A DNA stretch of 64,000 nucleotides. It comes from Komagataeibacter sucrofermentans DSM 15973. GTDB lineage: Bacteria; Pseudomonadota; Alphaproteobacteria; Acetobacterales; Acetobacteraceae. The translations under genes were made by a program, and so were the position numbers. The notes beneath the pieces were generated by a model that searched no databases, was not told where the DNA came from, and saw only the letters and a program-made list of their open reading frames with translations. How positions within the stretch are numbered: position 1 is the first letter of the stretch; every line of letters begins with the position of its first letter. Location of the stretch: assembly GCF_040581405.1 (NCBI RefSeq), contig NZ_CP137157.1, positions 142,001-206,000 of the forward strand, in the 5' to 3' direction. Positions 27,339-35,714 of this stretch are shown here, piece by piece.

Positions 27339-28681
27339 TACCGCCGCCCCCGCTCAAGCTCGGGGCACGATTGTGGCCTGTCGCGCTCCAGCCACAGCTT
27401 GGCCGAGACCAAGTAATACGCCGCCTTGAACACGGCCATCGGCAGGCGCGTTCTGAGCTTGCCCCTGAAGTCGCCCGCGAGCAGCGAGATCACCCCATCG
27501 CGCATGCGGAACGCGTTGCGTGGGTTCATGAACAGGTGGCGGATGACCGGCGTGTTGATGCGGTAGATCAGCCACGCGACCCGCTTCATGGCGGCACGGG
27601 TTTCCTGCTCCGCCCGGTGGGCCGCCCGCCGCCCTGCCTTGGGGGATTTGAGCCACGCATCCGCAACCGACACGCCCCGCTCGGCGCTGCTCATGGCCAG
27701 CAGCACGCCCGAGGAGAACACGGGGTCGAGAAAGCCGAAGGCATCGCCAATCATGTAATAGCCTTCTCCCCATGACTGCCCGGCGTGATAGGAGTAATTG
27801 CCCGTGGCCATTATGTCGCGCAGCGGCGTTGCGTTGCGCATGCGCGCGCTTACGCTCGGGCTTGCCCTGACCTTGCTCCAGAACAGGTCGGCCGGGCTGC
27901 CCTTGCGGCCTTCAAACGCCACGCGGTCACCCACGAAGCCCACGCTCATCAGCCCGTCGGGCAGGGGGATCATCCAGAACCAGCCATTATCCACCAGATG
28001 GATGGAAATATAGCCTTCCCTGTCGCCATCGCGGAATTCGACACCGCTGAAATGACCGAACAGGGCGGCGGTGGAATTGTATTTGTTGCTGGTCTTGTTG
28101 CCCGCGCGGCTGGCGAGGAAGGTATCGCGCCCCGAGGCATCGAGTATGAAGCGCGGCGCGAAGGCCTGCTTTATGCCATCCGGCCCCACGGCCTCGACAT
28201 GGCCGCGCGCGCCGTCCTGCCCCGGTTCCACGCTGGTGACGCGGGTGTTTTCCAGCAGCGTCGCGCCTTCCCTGCCCGCGTGGCGAAACAGCATTTCATC
28301 GAATTCGGAGCGCACGACCTGGTAGCTGTTGGTGTAGCTTTTGTCGATGCCATAGGCGAACGGAAAGGCGACGCTGCGCCCGGTCACGTCTGATACGAAC
28401 TCGGCACCCGGCTTGAACACCCCGAACGCGCGCACCCGGTCCATCAGGCCAAGGCGCTCGAGAATGGGCAGGTTCCAGGCCAGTAGGGATTCACCAATAT
28501 GAAAACGTGGATGGCTGTCCTTTTCCACCACGATCACCCTGCGCCCCTGCCCGGCCAGCAGGGCGGCGGCGGTTGACCCCGCGGGGCCACCGCCGATGAC
28601 GAGGACATCGCATTCCTGCGCGGAGCTGCCGTCGGTGGGGGGTGTCATGGGGCGTTCTTTCGTGCTGGGGTCCGGGGTCAT
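27338..28681 (-). CDS. Flavin-dependent halogenase-like oxidoreductase
   Basis: 447 residues; the ATG at 28681 overlaps the ketoreductase stop (ATGA), and 28648 is the alternative start. FAD is bound by VLVIGGGPAGSTAA. Flavin-halogenase marks follow: FHIGESLL, FKPGAEF with a Lys (K90) at the place of the catalytic lysine, and GWFWMIP (W234-P239), which fits the WxWxIP signature. The late GDAFGFLDPVFSSGV loop closes the FAD site. Halogenated polyenes are known (xanthomonadins), but many relatives in polyene clusters are unproven, so a non-halogenating redox role is possible. Confidence 0.75.
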   Translation of the reverse strand: MTPDPSTKERPMTPPTDGSSAQECDVLVIGGGPAGSTAAALLAGQGRRVIVVEKDSHPRFHIGESLLAWNLPILERLGLMDRVRAFGVFKPGAEFVSDVTGRSVAFPFAYGIDKSYTNSYQVVRSEFDEMLFRHAGREGATLLENTRVTSVEPGQDGARGHVEAVGPDGIKQAFAPRFILDASGRDTFLASRAGNKTSNKYNSTAALFGHFSGVEFRDGDREGYISIHLVDNGWFWMIPLPDGLMSVGFVGDRVAFEGRKGSPADLFWSKVRASPSVSARMRNATPLRDIMATGNYSYHAGQSWGEGYYMIGDAFGFLDPVFSSGVLLAMSSAERGVSVADAWLKSPKAGRRAAHRAEQETRAAMKRVAWLIYRINTPVIRHLFMNPRNAFRMRDGVISLLAGDFRGKLRTRLPMAVFKAAYYLVSAKLWLERDRPQSCPELERGRR

Positions 28682-29397
28682 GCCATGCCACCATTGATCG
28701 AGATGGTCTGGCCGTTGATGTAGGCGGCGCGGCTTGAGGTGAGGAAGGCGACAAGATCGGCCACTTCCTCCGGCTGGCCCGCGCGTTTGGCGGGCACGAG
28801 GTCGGCAATCTGGCGCGGGGTCATTACCGCGTCGATGGCCGGCGAGGCAATGACGCCAGGGGCCACGACATTGACCGTAATGCCCCGGCTGGCCACTTCA
28901 CGCGCAAGCGCGCGCGCGGCCCCGCTCAACCCGGCCTTGGCCGCCGCGTAATTGGCCTGCCCCCGGTTGCCCATGATGGCCGCGACCGAGGAAATGCCGA
29001 CAATGCGCCCCCATCGCGTGCCGATCATGGGCAGCAGGAGCGGCTGGAGGGTGGCAAAGAACCCGTCAAGCGATACGGACACGACCGAGCGCCACTGCTG
29101 CGCGCTCATGCCCGCCATGGGCGCGTCATCATGAATGCCGGCGTTATGCACCACCACCTGTACCACGCCTTCGGCCAGCAGGGTTTCAAGCGCCGTGGCG
29201 GTGGCGGCCATGTCCGACAGGTCGCACTGCCACGCCTGCGCCGAGCCACCCGTGGCGCAAATTCCGGCGGCAATGTCGCGCGCCTTGTCGATGGCGTTAT
29301 GCGCATGGACGATAACGTGCAGCCCATCGCGTGCGAGGCGCTGGCAGATGGCCTGGCCGAGCGGGCTGGCGCCCCCGGTTACGAGTGCGCGTTTCAT
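28678..29397 (-). CDS. 3-ketoacyl-ACP reductase of the polyene cluster (FabG/ApeQ-like)
   Basis: 239 residues. SDR fold with TGGASPLGQAI, VVHNAGIHDD, the catalytic serine in VGISSVAAIMGN and the YAAAK box. The C terminus TSSRAAYINGQTISINGGMA is FabG-like. It would reduce the beta-keto group after each chain extension on the acyl carrier protein. It has ATGA overlaps at both ends (29394-29397 and 28678-28681). Confidence 0.85.
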   Translation of the reverse strand: MKRALVTGGASPLGQAICQRLARDGLHVIVHAHNAIDKARDIAAGICATGGSAQAWQCDLSDMAATATALETLLAEGVVQVVVHNAGIHDDAPMAGMSAQQWRSVVSVSLDGFFATLQPLLLPMIGTRWGRIVGISSVAAIMGNRGQANYAAAKAGLSGAARALAREVASRGITVNVVAPGVIASPAIDAVMTPRQIADLVPAKRAGQPEEVADLVAFLTSSRAAYINGQTISINGGMA

Positions 29398-29837
29398 GCC
29401 TGTTGTCCTTGTGGTTGCAGCACGACAAAACCATGGCCCGTGACCAGAGCGGCCCCGGCTTCGCTTTCCACGCGAAAGTGGTAGCGCATGCCCTGTTCAT
29501 CGGTCTGTTCGCATGTCGCCCTGACCTGCAATGTGCCCCATTGCGGCTGGTCCAGCCGCCCCGGCGCAAGGTGGATCTGGCGCAGGGTGGTCAGGTAGCC
29601 GATGCGCGGGGTAGCTCCTTGCGCGTGCAGCCCCCCATGCAGGGCGGCCGCCTGCATGCCGATTTCAACCCCGCACACCATATCGAGCCGCCCGTTGCGG
29701 CGCAGCGGGTTGGCGGGATCAAGATGCGCGCGGGTGGTGCAGTGGATCGTCTGCACATCATGCGCGATGACGCGCTCGAGCATGCAGCTTGCCCCGGCAT
29801 GGGGCATGCGTGCCTCAATATCTGCCCGGGTCAGCAT
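29394..29837 (-). CDS. Hotdog-fold 3-hydroxyacyl-ACP dehydratase (ApeP-like)
   Basis: 147 residues. The start MLTRADIEARMPHAGASCML, with the MPHAG segment, and the later VEIGMQAAALHGGL helix match the ApeP-type dehydratases of aryl polyene clusters. It would remove water to give each double bond. It overlaps the chain-length factor gene by 7 nt and the reductase gene by 4. A second dehydratase domain is fused to the ligase. Confidence 0.75.
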   Translation of the reverse strand: MLTRADIEARMPHAGASCMLERVIAHDVQTIHCTTRAHLDPANPLRRNGRLDMVCGVEIGMQAAALHGGLHAQGATPRIGYLTTLRQIHLAPGRLDQPQWGTLQVRATCEQTDEQGMRYHFRVESEAGAALVTGHGFVVLQPQGQQA

Positions 29838-30640
29838 GGCGTTACCTTTATGGCTACATGCCCCACATCGCCTGCCACGCGGATCTCATGCATGCCGCCC
29901 TGGGCTATGGCGGCCAGAAGCGGCAGGCAGCGGGCCGCCGGGTTGTCGTGGCACAGCGCGCGCAGCGCTGCCGTGGTCTGCGCATCGGGCAGGGTCAGTG
30001 CGGTGTCGGCAGCACCCTCCGGCCCGTATTCCATATCCAGAACGGCAGGCGCATGCGGCACGGGGTGGGGGGAGAGCACGAGCCCCACGCCAAACGTGCC
30101 CTGCGTGGGCCGTTTCTGGGCCAGCGGCTGCGGCATGGTCATGTCATAGACACACAGGAGAACGGTCTTTTCTTCCACTACCGCCTCGGCTGCGGCCTGC
30201 AGCAGGGAAAAGCCCCAACTCCAGTCATATCCGCCAAAACAGGCCACGGGCTGGTGGGACTGGCTGCCAATGGTCCAGTACCCCGCCGCCGCGTTATGCA
30301 CGGAATTATGGAACTGCGTGGGCGATACGCCCGCCGTGGGGTCGGCCAGTGCCTGCAGGATGGTGTTGACCACCATGCCATCGCCATTGGAACTGCCAAA
30401 CACATTATGCACTTTAGCCGGGTCACAGCCTGCCGCGGCACAGGCTTCGCCGGCCACGGTCATGGCCAGGCGCACGATGGGGCTGGTGCGCCGCCGTTCG
30501 TTGGGGGCCAGGGTGGCGGGTGGCGGCAGGGCGCACGGCGTGGGCTGCCATGCGGCTTCCCCGCGCAGGATGGCGCGGGCGGGCTCCCATCCCGCCATGC
30601 CATCGGCCAGCACGGCCAGGCCCGAAATCCATACGCGCAT
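29831..30640 (-). CDS. Ketosynthase-like chain-length factor (ApeC-like)
   Basis: 269 residues, much shorter than a true ketosynthase. It matches the beta-ketoacyl synthase chain-length-factor domain: SPIVRLAMTVAGEAC, NVFGSSNGDGMVV, PTQFHNSVHNAAAGYWTIG, GFSLLQAAAEAVV. The nucleophilic cysteine region is absent (HNSVHNAAAGYW takes its place). In studied aryl polyene systems ApeC pairs with ApeO as a heterodimer. The upstream ketosynthase stop and this ATG share one base (TGATG), which favours equal expression. Confidence 0.85.
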   Translation of the reverse strand: MRVWISGLAVLADGMAGWEPARAILRGEAAWQPTPCALPPPATLAPNERRRTSPIVRLAMTVAGEACAAAGCDPAKVHNVFGSSNGDGMVVNTILQALADPTAGVSPTQFHNSVHNAAAGYWTIGSQSHQPVACFGGYDWSWGFSLLQAAAEAVVEEKTVLLCVYDMTMPQPLAQKRPTQGTFGVGLVLSPHPVPHAPAVLDMEYGPEGAADTALTLPDAQTTAALRALCHDNPAARCLPLLAAIAQGGMHEIRVAGDVGHVAIKVTPC

Positions 30641-31854
30641 CAGGCGGCCTTTCCAAAAATCAGGCTGCAGTTTGCCCCGCCAAAGCCAAAGGCGTTGCTC
30701 ATGACATGGTGCACGGGCCGGGTTACGTTGCCGGTCAGCACATCCGTGCGGAAAGCGGGGTCCACTTCATCCACGCCAAGGCAGCCGGGCATGAACCCGT
30801 GCTCGATGGCTAGGGCGCAGATCATCGCCTCCAGCACGCCGCACGCCCCCAGCGTGTGCCCCGTCCAGCCCTTGGTGGAGGAGCACGGAACCTGCGCGCC
30901 AAACAGGGTGCCGACGGCCTTGTCCTCCATGGCGTCATTGGCGCGGGTGCCGGTGCCGTGCAGGTTGATGTAATCAATGGCGTCCACCGGCAGGCGCGCG
31001 CTTTGCAGCGCACGCTGCATGGCCAGCACCGCGCCCGCGCCGTGGGGGTGCGGGGTGGACATGTGGTGCCCGTCGCTGCTCGCCCCATAGCCGAGCACGG
31101 CGGCGCGAAACCCGGCCGGAGGGCCGCTGACAGCGCGGCCATCAGCGCGTTCGAGCAGCACGATGCCCGCAGCCTCCCCGATCGAGATGCCATCGCGCGA
31201 TGCATCGCACGGGCGGCAGGGTTGGGCCGAGACCAGTTCAAGGGCGGCGAACCCGCGCAGCGTCATGCGGCACAGGCTGTCGGCTCCCCCCACCACCACC
31301 GCATCGCAGAGACCCGCGCGGATCAGGTAGGCCGCATCCATGAACGCGCGCGAGGAGGAGGCGCACGCCATCGACACGCAAAGTGCCGGGCCACCAAGAT
31401 CAAGTGCGGCCCGCACATACCGCGCGAGCGAGAACAGGTCCTGCGTATGTTCATAATCAAAGTGCGCAGGCAGCCTGCCCTGCGCATCCATGGCGCAGAA
31501 GGCGTCCTCGCTGGCTAGAACGCCCGATGTGCTGGTGCCCATGACCACGCCAATGCGCCCCGCGCCATAATGCGCGCGGGCGGACATGATGGCATCGGCC
31601 ACGCCATCGGTGCGCAGGGCCATGTCGATCAGGCGGTTGTTGCGGCAGTCATAGGCCGCCAGCGCCGGGGGCAGGGCATGGGTTTGCACGCCTGCAACGC
31701 TGCCCGCATAGCCGTGGGTGATGCCGGCAAAATCGCACCGCTCCAGCCCCGTGCGCCGGTCGCGCAGGGCGGCCAGCGTCTGTGCCACCCCAAGGCCAAT
31801 GGCGCTTATGCCGGTGCCCGCGGTCACGTGCAGGGCGGTCATGGCGGCGGTCAT
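30640..31854 (-). CDS. Beta-ketoacyl-ACP synthase (ApeO/FabF-like)
   Basis: 404 residues with a full catalytic set: C164 in VSMACASSSRAF, H299 in INLHGTGT, K328 in SSTKGW and H333 in TGHTLGA. It would carry out decarboxylative chain extension with malonyl-ACP. It is preceded by the exporter gene (4-nt overlap) and followed by the chain-length factor. It is the only complete ketosynthase in the locus; a second one (ApeR type) is common in aryl polyene clusters and was not seen. Confidence 0.9.
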   Translation of the reverse strand: MTAAMTALHVTAGTGISAIGLGVAQTLAALRDRRTGLERCDFAGITHGYAGSVAGVQTHALPPALAAYDCRNNRLIDMALRTDGVADAIMSARAHYGAGRIGVVMGTSTSGVLASEDAFCAMDAQGRLPAHFDYEHTQDLFSLARYVRAALDLGGPALCVSMACASSSRAFMDAAYLIRAGLCDAVVVGGADSLCRMTLRGFAALELVSAQPCRPCDASRDGISIGEAAGIVLLERADGRAVSGPPAGFRAAVLGYGASSDGHHMSTPHPHGAGAVLAMQRALQSARLPVDAIDYINLHGTGTRANDAMEDKAVGTLFGAQVPCSSTKGWTGHTLGACGVLEAMICALAIEHGFMPGCLGVDEVDPAFRTDVLTGNVTRPVHHVMSNAFGFGGANCSLIFGKAA

Positions 31855-34184
31855 GAACGGGCCTGCCGCGCGGTGTCGGCTACGGGTGCCGCCATCATGA
31901 AACTGAACAGCATGGCCAGAAACGCTCCTATCGCGACGGTTGAGCCAATATCACGCAAAAGCGGGGTGCGGCAGCATGCAAGGATGCCAAAGGTCAGAAG
32001 GGTCATTGTATTGCAGGTGAGCAGGGTGCGTAAGGTGCGGGCGCGCTCGGCGCGGTCGATCTGGGGGCGGGCGAAGAACAGGGCATAATCCAGCCCCACC
32101 CCCATTACGAACTGGAGCGAAATGACATGGATGAGCGACAGCCTGACCCCCAGCACCGCCATTGCCGCCATGATTACGATGCCCGCGCTCCCCACCGCCA
32201 CGCACACGCGCGCCAGCCGCCGCCCGTTGCGCAGGCCGAGTGCCAGCACGATTATCGCCATGAGCGTGCCAGCCACCGTCCACCACAGGGCCTGGTGCAT
32301 GTGGTCAGCCACGATGGCGTTTGTTTCGTTGCGCATGTTCAGCACCATGATGCCGGGCTGCGTTGCGAAGGCCGTGGCAAGGGCTGCCGTATCGCGCACG
32401 GTTTCGGGCAGGATGATGCCAAACCACTGGCCCTGGCGTGCAAACAGCAGCGGGGCAAGGCGGGTGGCCACGAGCGGGGATGTCATGTCGCCCGGCTGTA
32501 ACGGCGCCATGGCGCGTGTCACGGCTACATCATGCACGAAGGGGGCAAAGGCATCGGGCTGGAAAGGCAGGTCGGCGCGGGCTTCATCAAGCCTGCGGGC
32601 CAGTTCCGCCGTATCGGGCAGGCGCGCGATCCGGGCGCGTTGCAGGGTCATGCTGGGCAGGAAGCGGGCGGCATATTCCGCATCGCCCATCACGCCGCGT
32701 GCCTGCAGCGCGTCGAGCACGGGCATGAGCCGTTCCTCGCGTTCCAGCACGCCCTGCACGCTGGGCGCCTGCACGATAATGGCCTGCCCGGCATCAGGCG
32801 CGCCGATTTCGTGGCGCAGTTCCGCATCGAGCGCGCGCAGCGCAGGCGGCACAGGGCTGAGGGAGGCGATATCCGTCTCGCGCTGAGGGGGATGGACCAG
32901 CAGCACGCCTGCGCCAATCACCGGCACGATCAGGAACCACAGGCGGTAGCGCCGCCAGGATTCAATGCGCAGGATGCCATCTGCATGGGTTGCGACGCCG
33001 GGGGAAAGATCGGCCTTCTCGATCAGGCGCGGCAGGAGCCACAGGGTCGTGGCCGCGGCGCTCACAAGCCCCGCAACCGAAAACACGCCAAGCTGCGCCA
33101 GCCCCGGCAGCCCGCAGAACACCATGCCCGTCAGCCCCAGGCACGCGCTGGTCACCGCAAGGCGCAGGCTGGTGCCGATCCGGCGCAGGGGGGCTGCGGC
33201 GTCCTCGCCCTGGTCGCGGTGGCCGATGAGCAGCACGGGATAGTCGAGCGAGACGCCAAGCATGGTCATGCCAAAACCGAACGAGATGCCATGCACGTAG
33301 CCAAACAGCACCTTTACGACCACCATCGCCACGCTGAGCGAGAGCGCGAACGGAATGCCCATGGCCGCCAGCACCCATGGCGAGCGGAAGCGCCAGATCA
33401 GCACCGCCGTAACCAGAATCATCGAGGCGGTGGACAGGAACTCCACATCCGCCTGCATGGCATGCGAGGCCTTGAGCGCAAACACCGCAGGCCCGGACAT
33501 GAGCAGGCGCATGCCCGGTCGCGCCGCAGCCGCGTAGGCCGCATTGATCGCGGCCTGCACCTGCTTTTGCGCATACAGGTCCATGCCGTTGGCGCGGGTG
33601 CGCAGCAAAATCAGCGCGCGGTCGCGCTCGGGCGCGAACCACACGCCATCAATGCTGCGCCCGTGGCTGTGTGGCGCCCACGCCCGCAGCAGCGCCATGA
33701 AAGCCCCGGTCGGGTCAGCCAGCCCATAATGCTGGGCCAGTGGCTCGGCGGAGGATTCCATCATGTCCAGCACGGCCTGCATGTCATCATGCAGCGCATC
33801 GACCGAAAAATCGCGTGCGGAATCCGGGGGGGCGAGCAGGTAGCGGTGGCTGAACAGAAAGGCCTCGTCCGCGCCATCGGGCGGGCGGCTACCATTGGTC
33901 ACGGTTACGAACAGCCCGCTGTGGGCAAGGCTGTCGGCCATGGTCTGGCTGGCCTGTGCCAGCACATCGGGCGGCGCACCCTCGATTGCGGCCAGAATGA
34001 CCGTGGCGGCGCTGCCGGACTGGATCTCGCGCATGATGAAGCGCGTGTTGTCCGTGCGGCCCGCAGGCAGGAAGCCCGCCATGTCGGTGCGCAGCGGTAT
34101 GGCCATGAACACGCACGCCGCCACCACCAGCGAGACCAGCAGGCCGATGGCCAGCGGCTTTATGGAGCGCGGGCGTGCCGTCAT
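31851..34184 (-). CDS. MMPL/RND-type exporter of the polyene cluster
   Basis: 777 residues with two repeats, each a large periplasmic domain after one helix and followed by about five helices. Markers are MTARPRSIKPLAIGLLVSLV, the helix GISFGFGMTMLGVSLDYPVL with an Asp, and FVMGVGLDYALFF in the second half. Such exporters in aryl polyene clusters move the lipid-linked polyene across the inner membrane or hand it to carriers. It overlaps both neighbours by 4 nt. Confidence 0.85.
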   Translation of the reverse strand: MTARPRSIKPLAIGLLVSLVVAACVFMAIPLRTDMAGFLPAGRTDNTRFIMREIQSGSAATVILAAIEGAPPDVLAQASQTMADSLAHSGLFVTVTNGSRPPDGADEAFLFSHRYLLAPPDSARDFSVDALHDDMQAVLDMMESSAEPLAQHYGLADPTGAFMALLRAWAPHSHGRSIDGVWFAPERDRALILLRTRANGMDLYAQKQVQAAINAAYAAAARPGMRLLMSGPAVFALKASHAMQADVEFLSTASMILVTAVLIWRFRSPWVLAAMGIPFALSLSVAMVVVKVLFGYVHGISFGFGMTMLGVSLDYPVLLIGHRDQGEDAAAPLRRIGTSLRLAVTSACLGLTGMVFCGLPGLAQLGVFSVAGLVSAAATTLWLLPRLIEKADLSPGVATHADGILRIESWRRYRLWFLIVPVIGAGVLLVHPPQRETDIASLSPVPPALRALDAELRHEIGAPDAGQAIIVQAPSVQGVLEREERLMPVLDALQARGVMGDAEYAARFLPSMTLQRARIARLPDTAELARRLDEARADLPFQPDAFAPFVHDVAVTRAMAPLQPGDMTSPLVATRLAPLLFARQGQWFGIILPETVRDTAALATAFATQPGIMVLNMRNETNAIVADHMHQALWWTVAGTLMAIIVLALGLRNGRRLARVCVAVGSAGIVIMAAMAVLGVRLSLIHVISLQFVMGVGLDYALFFARPQIDRAERARTLRTLLTCNTMTLLTFGILACCRTPLLRDIGSTVAIGAFLAMLFSFMMAAPVADTARQARS

Positions 34185-34786
34185 ACGGGCGGGTCGATGC
34201 GCATGACCTGCGTATCCCCATTGGCCTGCACCACGCGGATCACGGTCATGGCGTTGTTCTGGCCATCAATCGTGATCGTGCGCACGTAGCGCGCCATGGC
34301 GGGCTGGGGGGTGAGTTGCAGCGTCCAGTGCGCCACGTCGCCCTGTGCCGCGAGCGTATAGTCATGGCGCAGGGCGGTAATGTCGCCATCAAGCGGTGCG
34401 CGGATGGCCTCGACAAGGGCGGCAAGCTGCGCATGGTGCGACAGGTCCACCACGCGGGCCGGTCCCTGCCCTCGCGCCAGGCTCAGCGTCGTGCCCTGCA
34501 CGATCAGGGTCTCGGGCCGGGGTTCGCGCGTGATCTTCTGCACATGGCCCGGCCGGGCATAGATCAGTTCACCCGATGAATTGAGGTCATGCGTCAGGGC
34601 CGCGATATGCTTGCTTTCATGAAAAACATTGTGCCGCGCGGGCACCATGCCGATGCGGGCAATGACGGTGGCGGCCAGGTCGGGCGCGGGCGGCTGCGTG
34701 TCCTGCGCGTGTCCGCGCCCAACCCCCCAGCACATGAACAGCGCCAGCGCGGCGGGCGCAAGGCGGGCGCGTTTATGGTCCATCAT
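34181..34786 (-). CDS. LolA-like outer membrane lipoprotein carrier protein
   Basis: 201 residues from the ATG at 34786 with an excellent site GGGGAGAACC. A signal peptide (LAPAALALFMCWGVGRGHAQ) precedes a LolA-type half-barrel: ALTHDLNSSGELIYARPGHV, the PETLIVQGTTLSL strand pair and TLAAQGDVAHWTLQLTP. It may ferry the finished polyene lipid through the periplasm to the outer membrane. It starts inside the acyltransferase gene (14-nt overlap). Confidence 0.75.
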   Translation of the reverse strand: MMDHKRARLAPAALALFMCWGVGRGHAQDTQPPAPDLAATVIARIGMVPARHNVFHESKHIAALTHDLNSSGELIYARPGHVQKITREPRPETLIVQGTTLSLARGQGPARVVDLSHHAQLAALVEAIRAPLDGDITALRHDYTLAAQGDVAHWTLQLTPQPAMARYVRTITIDGQNNAMTVIRVVQANGDTQVMRIDPPV

Positions 34787-35714
34787 GGTTCTCCCCGTGT
34801 TTTCCCACCTGCGGGGCAACCCATACATCATGGAAATTGAACCAGTTATAGGGATGGGCGCGGCACAGCCTTTCCATCCAGCGGGCGTAATGCCCCATCC
34901 ACGTGGCCAGCCCCTGCGCGCGCTGCCTGCGCGGGATGGTGATCTGTTCGGCCAGCAGCTCGAAGCGCACCGTATACTGCCTGTAGCCCGTACGCACCCC
35001 GCTGAACAGGATGACCGGCACCCCCAGCATGCTGGCCACCAGCAGCGGCCCGGCGGGAAAAGCCGCCATGCCGCCAAGGAACGGCGTGAGCACGGATTTT
35101 TCATGCCCCGGCGCCCTGTCGCCCAGCATGCCCACCAGTTCGTTGCGCGCCAGGCTCTCCTGCACGCGGATCATGGCGTCAGGCTCGCCGATATCAATGA
35201 TATTACGGGCAAATTCCGGGGCAAGCTGCTCCAGCAGGCGCGTGGGCGCACCCGCATTGCGCCGGAACATGAGCACCCTGACCGGAAAGGGCGACATGCG
35301 GCCCACGCTGCGCAATGCCTCGAACGAGCCGATATGCGCGCCAAGCAGGATGCACCCGCGCCCGCCCGCCATGGCCGCGTGCACGCAGTCCAGCCCGTCG
35401 ATGTCGATTTTGTAGCCCTTGTAACGGCCCGAGAGGAAAAAGACCCGGTCCAGTATGGCTGCGGCAAAGGTATGGAAATGCCGCGCCACATCCAGCATGT
35501 GCACGGGCCGGTCGAGCACGCGGGCCAGATACTGGCGCGAGGCCCGGCGCGCCTGCCGGGCCGTAAGCAAAAAATACAGCGTGATGAACGGCAGGATGGC
35601 CTCGCCAAACGGGCGGCCCACCCGCAGCGTCAGCCAGATCATGAAGCGTGACAGCGAGGCTATGCCGCGCTCGGGCCTGACCCAGCCGGGTTTGGGCTCA
35701 GGCATGGGCGCCAT
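34773..35714 (-). CDS. LpxL/HtrB-like lysophospholipid acyltransferase
   Basis: 313 residues. One hydrophobic N-terminal segment, then the LPLAT catalytic box GAHIGSFEALR (H-x4-E type), VLMFRRNAG, LGDRAPGHEKSVLTPFLGG with the acidic metal region, and a basic C-terminal domain. Family members transfer acyl groups to lipid A or related lipids. Here it would attach the polyene acyl chain to its lipid or sugar acceptor at the inner membrane. It overlaps the ligase gene by 17 nt. Confidence 0.8.
   Translation of the reverse strand: MAPMPEPKPGWVRPERGIASLSRFMIWLTLRVGRPFGEAILPFITLYFLLTARQARRASRQYLARVLDRPVHMLDVARHFHTFAAAILDRVFFLSGRYKGYKIDIDGLDCVHAAMAGGRGCILLGAHIGSFEALRSVGRMSPFPVRVLMFRRNAGAPTRLLEQLAPEFARNIIDIGEPDAMIRVQESLARNELVGMLGDRAPGHEKSVLTPFLGGMAAFPAGPLLVASMLGVPVILFSGVRTGYRQYTVRFELLAEQITIPRRQRAQGLATWMGHYARWMERLCRAHPYNWFNFHDVWVAPQVGKHGENHDGP

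Noticed and set aside
32532-34289. A 585-codon plus-strand frame opposite the MMPL exporter
   Set aside because: Low-complexity Arg/His/Gln product; the minus strand is a clear exporter with coupled neighbours.
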